Shown: positions 27,628-36,775, counted from the first letter of the stretch. The stretch is DNA of 64,000 nt from JAFAFN01 sp963707555 (GCA_963707555.1 CAVPQM010000020.1:186001-250000); one strand, 5' to 3'. A program made the numbers and translations. The notes: generated by a model not told the origin, from the letters alone.

Positions 27628-29070
27628 TCAGCCGATCGGGCCGGGGGCCGGGTCCTTCACGACGCCCGGGCAGGTGTACCCGGCGGCCGAGAGGTCGCGG
27701 CAGAAGGTGCCGGCCGCGACCCGCCAGCGGCCGTCGATCAGCAGGACCCGGCCGATCTCCCACTGGTAGTTCGGACCGACCTTGTAGAGGATGTGCGCCT
27801 CGGTGGGAGCGACGAAGACGGCCGATCGGAACTGCGGATCGAGGTTGGACATGTAGGGGCCGACGACGTCGTTGGCGATCAGTGCGGTGCGGATCTTGTC
27901 GTAGGCGTCGGGGTCCTCGATGTGCTCTCGCTTCTCGGTGGAGTACACGTCGGTGATGTCGTAGACGGCTCGCAGCGACGCGAGGGCCTGGTCGGCAGCT
28001 GCGGTCGGGTCGGCGGGCTGCTCACCGGGTGGCGGGAGCTGGGGCGCCTCACCGATCGGGGAGCCCAGCACGTCGGTCTCGGCCGGCGTGGGTGTGTTGT
28101 CGATCTGGCCGCCGGGCACCGCGCAGGATCCGTCGACCGCTGCCAGGTCGAAGTGCCAACGCTCGGTGAGGAGCTCGAGCTCGCCGCCGACGAGCGGGAT
28201 GCGGAGTGCCTCGCTGGTCTCGGTGCCGTCCTCGTGCACCCTGCGGAGGATGACGTCCACGCCGTCGAAGGGTGCACGCTCCGGGTCGAGGGCGACGCTC
28301 AGCATGTTCCACCCGTCGAGCGGCTGGGAGTCGAGCCGGTGGCCGTCGATCACCGACGGGTCGTCCGAGGTGAGCTCGACCACCTGGTCGTGGCCGAACA
28401 CGACGGCGACGGCCAGGACCGCGTCACGCTCGCTCCAGGTGCCGCTCTCGACGTGGCCGGTGCCGACGTTGTCGGCAGGTGTGGTCGTCTCGGGCGGCAG
28501 CAGGTCCGGAGCCTGCGCCGGGTCCTCGACCGCCGGGTCCTCGACCGCCGGCGCCTCGGCCAGGGTCGTCGTCGGTTGGGCAGGATCGATGGGTTGGGCG
28601 GGATCGGTCGGTTGGGCGGGATCGATGGGTTGGGCGGGATCGGTCGGGACTGCGATGAGCGATGTCATCGATCCGACGAGCACGCCGTCGCCCGCCTCGC
28701 GGTCGGCGTCCGAGCTCGGCCCGTCGAAGCCCTCGGAGACCAACGTGTCGTTCAACGAGACGCGGGTCGAGAACCAGCAGTGATCCGGTGCGACCCAGTC
28801 GCCCTTGCGCAGTGCCTCGAAGTACTCGACGTCGAGCCAGGCCCCGCCGGGCACGCCGGACTGCGCGCCGGCCATCCGGCCGCCGGCCGCGCTGAAGGCG
28901 TTGTCGTCGGCGAGCGATGCCCGCTCCGCGTCGCCGTCGGGGTCGCCGACCACGACCTCCATGCCGCCACCGTCGCCGCCCGTGCAGGCGCCTCCGAGCA
29001 GCGCCAGTGCGACCAGCGATGTGGTGACTGCACCGACCCTCGCCGGCCGTCGCTTCCGTGTGTGGCCCAT
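27628..29070 (-). CDS. Secreted lipoprotein with DPAQP repeats, function unknown
   Basis: 480 aa. The signal peptide begins MGHTRKRRPARVG and has a lipobox ending LLGGAC, so the protein is predicted to be lipid-anchored. A Gly/Asp-rich start leads to a domain with WLDVEYFEALRKGDWVAPDHC. A low-complexity linker with four DPAQP(I/T) units follows, and then a second domain with paired cysteines (DGSCAVPGG and FCRDLSAAGYTC). An in-frame start further upstream would put a long Arg-rich tail before the signal peptide, so 29070 is preferred. No catalytic motif was recognised. It is convergent with the glycosyltransferase gene; a gacccggcc/ggccgggtc inverted repeat at its 3' end could act as a terminator. 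Confidence 0.7.
   Translation of the reverse strand: MGHTRKRRPARVGAVTTSLVALALLGGACTGGDGGGMEVVVGDPDGDAERASLADDNAFSAAGGRMAGAQSGVPGGAWLDVEYFEALRKGDWVAPDHCWFSTRVSLNDTLVSEGFDGPSSDADREAGDGVLVGSMTSLIAVPTDPAQPIDPAQPTDPAQPIDPAQPTTTLAEAPAVEDPAVEDPAQAPDLLPPETTTPADNVGTGHVESGTWSERDAVLAVAVVFGHDQVVELTSDDPSVIDGHRLDSQPLDGWNMLSVALDPERAPFDGVDVILRRVHEDGTETSEALRIPLVGGELELLTERWHFDLAAVDGSCAVPGGQIDNTPTPAETDVLGSPIGEAPQLPPPGEQPADPTAAADQALASLRAVYDITDVYSTEKREHIEDPDAYDKIRTALIANDVVGPYMSNLDPQFRSAVFVAPTEAHILYKVGPNYQWEIGRVLLIDGRWRVAAGTFCRDLSAAGYTCPGVVKDPAPGPIG
28566..28650. repeat. 18-bp tandem repeat encoding DPAQP(I/T)
   Basis: Four near-identical 18-bp units alternate between forms encoding DPAQPI and DPAQPT inside the lipoprotein linker. 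They probably make a flexible Pro-rich spacer. Confidence 0.75.
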
Positions 29071-29224
29071 GGTGATTCCCCGATCCTCGTCGCAAGGGTT
29101 CCGACGACCGGTGTGGCCGAACGGTTCCCGGTCAGCTCCGATTCCCCCGGGCATCGATGCCGATCGCCGTGTCATTGCTGCAGTGTGATTGTTGCAGCAA
29201 ACACGCTCACCCTGAGGTGCAGAG

Positions 29225-30433
29225 TCAGCTCGCTGGTGGGTCCTGGCGCTCGTGGATCCAGGCGCTCGTGGCGTCCCGGGCGACGGTCCGCGCGGGCAGG
29301 CCGGTGCGGCCTGCGACGGCGACGACGTCGTCATGCTCCGGTTTGGCGCCGTGAGGGCCGACCTTCATGCGAACCACGTGACCGTGCACCTCGATCTGGT
29401 CGCCACGCCGCTCGAGCTCGAACTTCTCGACCGATCGCTGACGTAGTCCGAGCGTGCCCGTCTCGGCGGCGAGCATCGCTCGGATCGACGCTGCTCGCTC
29501 GGGTCGGCAGAGCGCCGTCACGAGATGGGCCGGCCGGCCCTTCTTCATGGTGATCGGAGTGATCCAGGCGTCGTCCGCACCGCCGTGGAGCAGCTGCTCG
29601 ACGACGTGGCCGAGCACCTCGGGGGTCACGTCGTCGACGTTCGTCTCGATCACCACGGCCTCGACGGGTGAGAGCCCGCGCGTCTCGGTGAGGCCGGGAG
29701 TCCCAGCGAGGTCGGGAGTCTCGGACAGCACCGCGGTGAGCACGTTGGCGTGCGTGGTCGGGTTCCACGAGCCGGCACCGCGCCCGTTGCCGAGGACGGT
29801 GCCGGCGGGCAGCGGACCCCAGTGGGTCACCATCGTGCGGAGCAGCGCGACGCCGGTGGGTGTCGCCGTCTCCCCGACGGCGCTCACCGGCACGGTCGGG
29901 AGGCCGGTGAGCAGCTCGAGCGTCGCCGGCGCAGGGACAGGGACGGCTCCGTGGGCCATGTCGGCCACCGCAGTGCCGATGCCGATGGCACCCGACGCGA
30001 CGTGGTCGACGCCGATCGACTCCAGCGCGGCCCATGCACCGACGATGTCGACGATCGCGTCGATCGCGCCGACCTCGTGGAAGTGCACCTCGTCGACCTC
30101 GATGCCGTGCACCGAGGCCTCGGCGAGTGCGAGCTCGCGGAACGTGGCTCGCGCGCCGTCGGCGACGGCAGTCGACAGCGGTGCGGTCGTGAGCAGGGCG
30201 TCGATCGTCGTCCACGATCGGTGGTGGTGGTCCTCGCCGTGAGCGACGGTCACCGACGTGGCGACCAGCGCGCATCGTTCGGTGCTCGCGACATGGAGCT
30301 CCCAGCCCGGCAGGTCGAGTGCGGAGAGCTGCGACCGGACGTGGTCCTCGTCGGCTCCCAGGTCGAGCAGCGCTGCGATGGTCATGTCGCCCGCGACACC
30401 GACCGCCGGGTTGAACCAGAGCCGGCGGGTCAT
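29225..30433 (-). CDS. larC: LarC, nickel insertion protein for the nickel-pincer nucleotide
   Basis: 402 aa, the full length of fused LarC. LarC is a CTP-dependent cyclometallase that inserts nickel into the pincer nucleotide made by LarB and LarE. The N-terminal FNPAVGVAGDMTIAALLDLGA is the family's opening signature. A His-rich loop (HGEDHHHRSWTTIDALL) and EVDEVHFHEVGAIDAIVDIVG follow, and the C-terminal domain has ETNVDDVTPEVLGHVVEQLL and WITPITMKKGRPAHLVTALC. The start ATG overlaps the LarB stop (ATGA). It is the last gene of the six-gene operon. Confidence 0.92.
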   Translation of the reverse strand: MTRRLWFNPAVGVAGDMTIAALLDLGADEDHVRSQLSALDLPGWELHVASTERCALVATSVTVAHGEDHHHRSWTTIDALLTTAPLSTAVADGARATFRELALAEASVHGIEVDEVHFHEVGAIDAIVDIVGAWAALESIGVDHVASGAIGIGTAVADMAHGAVPVPAPATLELLTGLPTVPVSAVGETATPTGVALLRTMVTHWGPLPAGTVLGNGRGAGSWNPTTHANVLTAVLSETPDLAGTPGLTETRGLSPVEAVVIETNVDDVTPEVLGHVVEQLLHGGADDAWITPITMKKGRPAHLVTALCRPERAASIRAMLAAETGTLGLRQRSVEKFELERRGDQIEVHGHVVRMKVGPHGAKPEHDDVVAVAGRTGLPARTVARDATSAWIHERQDPPAS

Positions 30434-31089
30434 GACGCCACGATCCGGGCGACGGCCGCCGCAGCCCCGTAGCCGTTGTCGATGCCGACCACCGCGACGC
30501 CCGGAGCACACGAGCTGAGCAGGGACAACAGCGCGGTCAACCCGTCGAAGGTGGAGCCGTAGCCGACGGATGTCGGGACCGCGACGATCGGCGCGGCGAC
30601 CAGGCCGGCGAGCACCGTGCCGAGCGCCGCTTCCATCCCCGCGACCACGACGACCGCCGAGACGCCCTCGAGTTCGTCGACCGAGTCCAGCAGGCGGTGC
30701 AGTCCTGCCACGCCGACATCGCGGATCTCGCGGGTCGGGACACCCAGTGCGGTCAGGGTGCCGCGACACTCGTCGAGCACGGGCGCATCCGAGGTGCCTC
30801 CAGAGACGAGGGCGACCGGCGCGACCTCTCGTCGCGGCGCGTGCCGCCAGGTGAGCGTGCTCGACCACCGACCCGTCGGTGCGAGCGGTTCGAGCGCGAC
30901 GAGTTGTTCGGCCGTGCAGCGGGTCACGACGATCGGCGCCTCACCGCCGTCGGGCCCGAGGAGCGCTCCGACGATGTCGAGGCACTCCTGCACCGTCTTG
31001 CCCTCGGCGTAGATCGCCTCGGGCATGCCGGTGCGACGGCTCCGATCGAGGTCGAGTCGTGTGTGGCCGAGGTGATGGGTCCCGCTCAC
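30430..31089 (-). CDS. larB: LarB, pyridinium-3,5-biscarboxylate mononucleotide synthase
   Basis: 219 aa. LarB carboxylates and hydrolyses nicotinic acid adenine dinucleotide, the first step of nickel-pincer nucleotide synthesis. The PurE-like fold is visible: PEAIYAEGKTVQECLDIV, then VALVSGGTSDAPVLDEC, REIRDVGVAGLHRLLDSV, VVVVAGMEAALGTVLAGLV and PTSVGYGSTFDGLTALLS. The GTG at 31089 gives a four-base GTGA overlap with larE and the right N-terminus (LDLDRSRRTGMPEAIYAEGKT). It sits between larE and larC. Confidence 0.9.
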   Translation of the reverse strand: MSGTHHLGHTRLDLDRSRRTGMPEAIYAEGKTVQECLDIVGALLGPDGGEAPIVVTRCTAEQLVALEPLAPTGRWSSTLTWRHAPRREVAPVALVSGGTSDAPVLDECRGTLTALGVPTREIRDVGVAGLHRLLDSVDELEGVSAVVVVAGMEAALGTVLAGLVAAPIVAVPTSVGYGSTFDGLTALLSLLSSCAPGVAVVGIDNGYGAAAAVARIVAS

Positions 31090-31920
31090 TGCAACGCCGA
31101 GTTCAGGTTGCCCGACCGGAGGCCTGCGAGGTCCAGCGTGACATAGCGGTACCCGACCGACACCAGCAGGTCGACGATCTCCTCGGCCCGCCCGGCGGCG
31201 AGGGTGAGCTCGTCGGCGGGCACCTCGACCCTGGCGGTGTCGCCGTGGTGACGCACCCGCAGATCGCTGAAGCCCAGTCCCCGCAGCGCCGACTCGGCGC
31301 GGTCGACCCGGCCGAGCAGCTCGACGGTCACGGTCGTGCCGTAGGGCAGGCGCGACGACAGGCAGGGCATGGCGGGTCGGTCCCACACCGTCAGCCCCCG
31401 ATGGTGGGCGAGCTCGCGGACGTCGGCCTTCGACATCGCCGCATCGACCATCGGGAAGCGCGCACCGTCGCGCACGGGCGGCGTCCTGTCCGGGCCGGTG
31501 GTCGCTCAGGTCATCGGTGTTCACGCCCAGGACGACCACCGCACCCCGAGCCGAGGCGACCGGGTCGAGCGCGTCCATCAACGCCGTCTTGCACCAGCGG
31601 CAGCGGTCCCCGTCGTTCGCGACGTAGCGCGGGTCGTCCATCTCGGCGGTGTCGACGGTCGTCCACGGCAGTCCCCAGTCCTCGGCGAGGCGGCGACAGT
31701 GGTCGACCTCTCCGGCAGCGAGCGACGCGGAGCGAGCGGTCACCGCGAGGGTCCGCTCCGCGCCGCACACCTCGAGTGCGACGTGGGCCAGCAACGCGGA
31801 GTCGACGCCGCCGGAGAACGCCACGACGACCGAATCGAGACGGGAGAGCTCCCGACGCAGCGCATCGAGCGAGCGGGGTGCGAGGGGGACATCCGAGGAC
31901 GGGACGGTGCCGGTGCTCAT
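31086..31920 (-). pseudogene. larE: LarE, ATP-dependent sulfur transferase, one frame break
   Basis: A PP-loop enzyme that turns the carboxylates of the LarB product into thiocarboxylates. The loop VVAFSGGVDSALLAHVAL is near residue 35. CRWCKTALMDAL and LGVNTDDLSDHRPGQ follow; then a one-base gain near 31485-31492 (an extra C before GGTGCGCGC) shifts the frame. The remainder is normal: ARFPMVDAAMSKADVRELAHH, PAMPCLSSRLPYGT with a candidate sulfur-donor cysteine, and LRVRHHGDTARVEV. Repaired, it is 277 aa, the usual LarE size. The start overlaps the upstream S-component stop (ATGA). Confidence 0.85.
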
Positions 31921-32744
31921 GTGGGCAGTCTGTCAGCCGCCGCCGGCTCGAATGCCATCGGGGCGTCGAACGCCGCCCGCCGGTTCGCTCGACGCAGCAC
32001 GGCGAGGACCGCTGGACCGAGCAGCAGGATCGCGGCCGCGTTGGTGATCGCCCGTCCGGTGTCCCAACCGAAGGTCGAGGTCGCGAAGGTGAAGACGACG
32101 AAACGCCGCAGGTTCTCGACCACGGGATCGCCCGGCACGAACGACAGCCGGGTGCCCTCGCCGATGCTGTACGGCCAGAACCACATGTTGATCAGGAACC
32201 CGTAGGCGTACGCCGAGAAGATGCCGTAGGCGGTGAGCATCAGGATCTCCGGGCGGCCCCGGACCCTGCGGGGCAGCAGTCCCGCGCCCAGACCGAACCA
32301 CGCAGCGGCGAGCATCTGGAAGGGAAGCCAGGGGCCGATCCCCCCGGTGAGCAGCGCCGAGGCGAACATCGTGGTGTTGCCGAGCACGAACCCGAACCCG
32401 GGCCCGTAGACGCGACCGGCCAGGATCAGCATGAAGAACACGGTCTCGATGCCCGCGACCCCGGCGCCCATCGGGCGCAGGGCCGCGCCGATCGCGGACA
32501 GCACGCCGAGCATCGCGATCGACTTGGTGTCCATCGCTCCGCTGTTGATCTCGGCGAGCACCACCGCGATGACCACCGGCAGGATCAGCACGAACACGAA
32601 CGGAGCGTCGCTCACGTGCGACGTGCCCTCGGGCGGCGAGATCAGCAGCGGCCACAGGAACATGGACAGCCCCGCGAGGGTCGCGAGCGCCAGGACTGCC
32701 GCCGAACGAACGTCGATGCGCACGGAAGCGTGGCGGTTGCTCAC
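31917..32744 (-). CDS. ECF transporter S component (substrate-binding membrane protein)
   Basis: 275 aa with about six membrane helices (AAVLALATLAGLSMFLWPLLI, FVFVLILPVVIAVVLAEI, SALLTGGIGPWLPFQMLAAAWF among them). Segments such as GAALRPMGAGVAGIETVFFML and GRVYGPGFGFVLGNTTMF are those of S components annotated beside actinobacterial ECF modules. S components bind the vitamin or metal precursor and associate with EcfT and the ATPases. The operon is led by a cobalamin riboswitch, so a corrinoid or its precursor is the most likely substrate. It is not a CbiM/NikM metal-specific component. ATGA overlaps join it to both neighbours. Confidence 0.82.
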   Translation of the reverse strand: MSNRHASVRIDVRSAAVLALATLAGLSMFLWPLLISPPEGTSHVSDAPFVFVLILPVVIAVVLAEINSGAMDTKSIAMLGVLSAIGAALRPMGAGVAGIETVFFMLILAGRVYGPGFGFVLGNTTMFASALLTGGIGPWLPFQMLAAAWFGLGAGLLPRRVRGRPEILMLTAYGIFSAYAYGFLINMWFWPYSIGEGTRLSFVPGDPVVENLRRFVVFTFATSTFGWDTGRAITNAAAILLLGPAVLAVLRRANRRAAFDAPMAFEPAAADRLPT

Positions 32745-34420
32745 GACCCTGGCTCCCGACCGTCATCGGTCCCACAACCGGCCGCCCCGTCTGCCGGTCC
32801 GCCTGTCGATTCGCCGAGGGCTGCTGCGAGCTCCGCCACGGTCAGCCAGGGCTGCGGATGCATGATCTTCGCGACCTGCGGGGCGAAGGCGGGCGAGGCA
32901 ACGGTGACATCCGCGGTCGGTCCGTCGGCCACGATCTCACCCTGGGCGAGCACGACCACCCGGTCGGCCGCCGACGCGACGAACTCGACGTCGTGGGTCG
33001 CCACGACGACCGAGCGACCCTCGGCGGCCATCTCGCGCACCAGCGCACCGAAGCGCTCCTTCGCGTGGTAGTCGAGGCCCCGGGTGGGTTCGTCGAGCAG
33101 GACGACGTCGGGCGAGACGCTCAGCTGCACGGCGAGCACGAGCGCCAGGCGCTGACCCTCGGACAGGTCGCGAGGGTGCGCCTCCGGGTCGATGTCGGGC
33201 ACGAGTCGTTCGAGCATCGCTGCAGCGGTGCCGGCGGGATGCGCGGCGTCGCGGTCAGCCTGCGCGCACTCCTCGGCGACGGTCGACAGGTAGAGCAGAT
33301 CCGCCGGGGTCTGGGGCACGAGCCCGACGAGCCGCCGGGCCTCGGCGGGCGCGAGCGACGCGGGGTCGTCGAGTCCCGACGTGCTGCTCACCTCGACGGT
33401 GCCGCCCTGACGCGGGCCGGATCCCTGCAACGCCCACAACAACGACGACTTGCCCGAACCGTTGCGCCCCATCAGCGCCACGACCTGACCACGGGCCAGG
33501 TCGAGGTCGACCTCACGGACGGCGACGACCTGGCCGTGGCGCACCAGGACGCGACGCGCCCGCAGGACGGGCGGACCGGAGCGGTCCGTGCGTGCAGGAG
33601 GAGCGGACCCGGCGAGCCGCTCCCGCAGCGGACCTGCCGCACGACGCGCGTCGCGCACCGACAACGGCAGGGGTGACCAGCCGGCGACACGTCCGAGTTG
33701 CACCACGGGCGGCGCGACGCTGCTGGTCGCGAGCACGTCGCGGGGCAGACCGCTCGCGACCGTGCCGTCCCCGTGCAGGTACAGCACACGGTCCGCGTAC
33801 TGCACCACCCGTTCGAGCCGGTGCTCTGCGATCAGCACGGTCACGCCCAGGTCGTGCACCAGGCGCGTGATCGCGGCGAGGACCTCCTCGGCGGCGCTCG
33901 GATCGAGCGCGGACGTCGGCTCGTCGAGGACCAGGACGCGTGGGTGGGCGGTCAGGACCGAGCCGATCGCGACCCGTTGCTGTTGGCCACCCGAGAGCGT
34001 TCGCAGTGCCCGTCCCCGCAGTTCTGCGATGCCGAGCAGGTCGAGCGTCTCCTCGACGCGCTTGCGCATCACCTCGGGGGCGAGCGCGAGCTGCTCCATC
34101 CCGTAGGCGAGCTCCTCCTCGACGGTGTCGGTGACGAAGCCGGCCAGAGGATCCTGGCCCACCACTCCCACGACGTCCGCGAGCTCACGAGGCGGATGGG
34201 TGGCGGTGTCCCGGCCGTCGACGGTGACACGCCCCGACAGCAGACCGCCGGTGAAGTGGGGGACGAGGCCGTTGACGGCGCCGAGCAGGGTCGACTTGCC
34301 GACGCCCGTCCGGCCGACGACGAGGCAGAGCTCGCCCTCGTCGATGCGGAACGTGACGTCGGAGATGGTCGGTGCCGTCGCTTCCGGGTACGTGACACCG
34401 ACGCGGTCGAAGGAGATCAT
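32741..34420 (-). CDS. ECF transporter ATPase, two fused ABC domains
   Basis: 559 aa. Domain 1 (about 1-240) has Walker A GRTGVGKST, signature LSGGQQQRVAIG and Walker B VLVLDEPTSALDP. Domain 2 (about 290-530) has GRNGSGKSS, a weaker signature DLSEGQRLALVL, and VVLLDEPTRGLDYHAKE, with switch histidines in both halves (AEHRLERV, ATHDVEFV). The pair would energise the EcfT/S complex, replacing separate EcfA and EcfA'. An acidic-Gly tail follows domain 2. The ATG at 34420 overlaps the EcfT stop. Confidence 0.92.
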   Translation of the reverse strand: MISFDRVGVTYPEATAPTISDVTFRIDEGELCLVVGRTGVGKSTLLGAVNGLVPHFTGGLLSGRVTVDGRDTATHPPRELADVVGVVGQDPLAGFVTDTVEEELAYGMEQLALAPEVMRKRVEETLDLLGIAELRGRALRTLSGGQQQRVAIGSVLTAHPRVLVLDEPTSALDPSAAEEVLAAITRLVHDLGVTVLIAEHRLERVVQYADRVLYLHGDGTVASGLPRDVLATSSVAPPVVQLGRVAGWSPLPLSVRDARRAAGPLRERLAGSAPPARTDRSGPPVLRARRVLVRHGQVVAVREVDLDLARGQVVALMGRNGSGKSSLLWALQGSGPRQGGTVEVSSTSGLDDPASLAPAEARRLVGLVPQTPADLLYLSTVAEECAQADRDAAHPAGTAAAMLERLVPDIDPEAHPRDLSEGQRLALVLAVQLSVSPDVVLLDEPTRGLDYHAKERFGALVREMAAEGRSVVVATHDVEFVASAADRVVVLAQGEIVADGPTADVTVASPAFAPQVAKIMHPQPWLTVAELAAALGESTGGPADGAAGCGTDDGREPGS

Positions 34421-35508
34421 GTGTCGCCACCGGGCGGGGGAGGGGCGATCCAGGCGGGCAGCGCGCCGATCAGGATGCCGACGGTCGCGAGCAGTGGGAG
34501 GGGAGGCCAGGTGAGCGGCTGCACCGACGGCTGCAGCGCAGCGGGGTCGAGCCCGGCGGCGAGGATCAGCGCGGCGGCGACGGCGACGCCGCACGTCACG
34601 ACGCCGAACTCGGGCACCTTCCACGGGTCGGGCCGATAGCGGGTCCGGCGCACACGAGGACCCCCGAGCACGAACCCCGCCGATGCGCTCGTCAGGCCGA
34701 GCAATAGGACGGGCACCCCGATCGCTCCGGGAGTCGTCGCGTCCAACAGGCCGTAGATGCCGACGCAGATGCCGCAGAGCCCGACGAGCACGAGGGATCC
34801 GGTGGCGGCGCGGGTGGCTCGGGGCAGACCCGAGGTTCGGCCGTATCCACGCGAGTCCATCGCCGAGGCCAACAGCAGCGATCGGTCGAGCGCGTCGGTC
34901 ATCACCGGGATGACGACGGCACGGAACAGGTGCGTGCGTCGTCCCACCTCGCCGCGCAGCTTGCGGGCACGGTGGATGCGCTGGCCGCTCTCGACCAGCT
35001 GCGGCGCGACCGTGAGCGCCACCGTGACCGCGGCGCCCAGCTCGTAGAGCGCGCTCGGCACCGACTTGAGCAGTCGTTTCGGGTTCGCGAGCACGTTCGC
35101 AGCGCCCAGGCAGAGCAGCAGCGTCGCCAGCCTGAGCCCGTCGTAGAAGGCCGCCAGGATGCCCTCGAGCGACACCGCTCCGCCGATGCGGATGCCCGCG
35201 GCGCCTTCGGGCAGAGGGATCTCCGGCAGTGTGAACAGCACGTGCTCGCCGTACTGACCGTCGAGCAGCATGCGGAACACCACGCGCAGTCCGATGACGA
35301 ACAGCCCGAGGTACAGGTAGGCGACGAACCCCTTGGCCCACGGGGCATCGGTGCGGCGCGCCGAGACGACGAACGCGACGACGGCGATGATCAGGCCGAG
35401 CAGCAGCGGGTTCGTGGTGCGACTCGCGGCCGTCGCCATGCCGAGCGACCACGCCCACCAGGCCATCGGATGGAGCGCCCGCGCCAGCCGCGCCCCGGTG
35501 AGGCTCAC
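34417..35508 (-). CDS. ecfT: ECF transporter transmembrane component EcfT
   Basis: About 363 aa, longer than typical EcfT (about 260) because of extra hydrophobic segments at the C-terminus. The N-terminus starts with ARALHPMAWWAWSLGMATA. The cytoplasmic coupling-helix region has RIHRARKLRGEVGRRTHLF and the signature AMDSRGYGRTSG, equivalent to the Ala-Arg-Gly motifs that contact the ATPases. The GTG at about 35508 is chosen because it overlaps the stop of a 16-codon leader peptide (GTGA) and matches the family N-terminus. It is the first large gene after the cobalamin riboswitch. Confidence 0.87.
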   Translation of the reverse strand: MSLTGARLARALHPMAWWAWSLGMATAASRTTNPLLLGLIIAVVAFVVSARRTDAPWAKGFVAYLYLGLFVIGLRVVFRMLLDGQYGEHVLFTLPEIPLPEGAAGIRIGGAVSLEGILAAFYDGLRLATLLLCLGAANVLANPKRLLKSVPSALYELGAAVTVALTVAPQLVESGQRIHRARKLRGEVGRRTHLFRAVVIPVMTDALDRSLLLASAMDSRGYGRTSGLPRATRAATGSLVLVGLCGICVGIYGLLDATTPGAIGVPVLLLGLTSASAGFVLGGPRVRRTRYRPDPWKVPEFGVVTCGVAVAAALILAAGLDPAALQPSVQPLTWPPLPLLATVGILIGALPAWIAPPPPGGDT

Positions 35509-35555
35509 TCGGCGCCGACCACCCGTGGTCGGTCGGAGGTCGTCGGTGTCGTCAT
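35505..35555 (-). CDS. 16-codon leader peptide ORF coupled to ecfT
   Basis: MTTPTTSDRPRVVGAE starts with an ATG preceded by GAGGAG at good spacing, and its TGA overlaps the GTG start of ecfT. It lies directly after the riboswitch. It may serve only to bring ribosomes to the ecfT start, or may be part of the expression platform. Coding function is unproven. Confidence 0.45.
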   Translation of the reverse strand: MTTPTTSDRPRVVGAE

Positions 35556-35642
35556 CTCGGATCTCCTCGGGCGAGGCCGCCGCCCGGGGTCCGGGATCGA
35601 TCCCGTACGTACCAGGCTTCGACTCCCGCTCTCCACGGCGGA

Positions 35643-35777
35643 CATGATCGAAGCAAGCACCTCGCTGCGAGCATTCCGACTCGGGCCCAAGGGCCCTCAC
35701 GGCTGCGGGACAGTGCCGGATCTCTCACCGGCTTTCCTCGACTCGTGGTGGTTGGATTGTGATTCCATCTGATCATC
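35643..35777 (-). promoter_or_regulatory. Cobalamin riboswitch controlling the ECF-lar operon
   Basis: On the minus strand the conserved core reads GGAAAGCCGGTGAGAGATCC, then GGCACTGTCCCGCAGCCGTG, then a GGGCCC-type hairpin and the B12-box-like CCGAGTCGGAATGCTCGC. These match the order and wording of the cobalamin riboswitch core. Closing-stem arms ATGATC (35771-35776) and GATCAT (35644-35649) flank it. Downstream, GGGCGG...CGCCC-type pairing lies just before the leader-ORF ribosome site. When cobalamin binds, expression of the importer should fall. Confidence 0.88.
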
Positions 35778-35809
35778 CCGCGTTCGACACGGGCAAACGG
35801 GGAGTGGTC

Positions 35810-36740
35810 ATGAAGGTGCGCATCGGCTTCGGGCTCGGCACGCAGACCCGGGCCAACGAGCCCGGGACCGTTCGGCGAGCTGGTCGACGCGCTCGAGGAC
35901 CTGCGCTACGACTCGCTGTGGCTCTCGGAGCGGCTCACCGGCGACGCGCCCGATCCGTTGGTCGCCCTGTCGTTCGCTGCGGGGCGGACGTCGCGACTGA
36001 AGCTCGGCACGCGGTGCTGGTGCTGCCCGGCCGCAATCCGGTCGTGCTCGCCAAGGAGCTCGCCTCGCTCGACCGGCTCTCGAGCGGGACGGCTGCTGCC
36101 GGCGGTCGGTCTCGGCGCGCCGGTCCCGGTGGAGCACCGGGCGTTCGGCATCGAGCGCACCGAACGAGCCGCCTGGTTCGACGAGGCGATCACGCTCATG
36201 CGCTCGCTGTGGTCCGGCGACGAGGTGACCCACGACGGCGCACGCTTCGCCGTCGAGTCGGTGCGGCTCCGGCCCGTGCCGGTGCAGCAGCCGATCGAGC
36301 TCTGGCTCGGCGGTCGGGTGCCGTCCGAGCTCCGCAGCGACCGGCCGGCTCGGCGACGGCTGGTTGCCGTCGTTCTCGACGCCGGCCGATGTCGCTCGCG
36401 GGCTGGGAGCTGATCAACGACCACCGCGGCCGAGCACGGACGCTCGATCGACCCCGAGCACCTCGGGGTGCTCATCCCCTACGCCGAGCACGAGCTGCCC
36501 GAACGCGATGGCGGCCTTCCTGTCGAAGCAACGCCCCGACGTCGCGGTCGAGTCCGTCGTGCCCGTCGGGCCCCACGCGCTCCGGCGCCTGATCGAGGAC
36601 TTCATCGCCGTCGGGCGCGTCGAAGTTCGTCGTCACCCCGCTCGACGACCTGACGCCGACGCGACGACCCCGACCGGGGAGCCGATTGGCCCGCGCGACT
36701 CGAACGCATCGACGACGCCGTCCGGGACCTCGAGAACTGA
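35810..36740 (+). pseudogene. LLM-class (F420-dependent type) flavin oxidoreductase, many frame breaks
   Basis: ATG start MKVRIGFGLGTQTRANEPGT. Fragments in three frames line up with one luciferase-like monooxygenase: FGELVDALEDLRYDSLWLSERL, then VALSFAAGRTSRLKLGT, VLPGRNPVVLAKELASLD, RLLPAVGLGAPVPVEHRAFG, ERAAWFDEAITLMRSLWSG, and an end at ERIDDAVRDLEN. Breaks fall near 35868 (extra G before TTCGGCGAG), 36014, 36090, 36350, 36400, 36505 and 36625. About seven breaks in 930 bp is the highest density in the window. The enzyme class uses F420 or FMN on varied substrates. Confidence 0.72.
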
Positions 36741-36775
36741 GACGACACTACGACCGAATCGAACGGGAGCGCTCC

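Noticed and set aside
27607..27654. GACCCGGCC/GGCCGGGTC inverted repeat as a separate terminator
   Set aside because: It lies partly within the lipoprotein coding end, has no T-run, and GC-rich repeats are common here; mentioned only with the gene.
30430..31089. LarB as a phosphoribosylaminoimidazole carboxylase (PurE)
   Set aside because: The fold is related, but the context with larE and larC and the AEGKTVQEC segment identify LarB.
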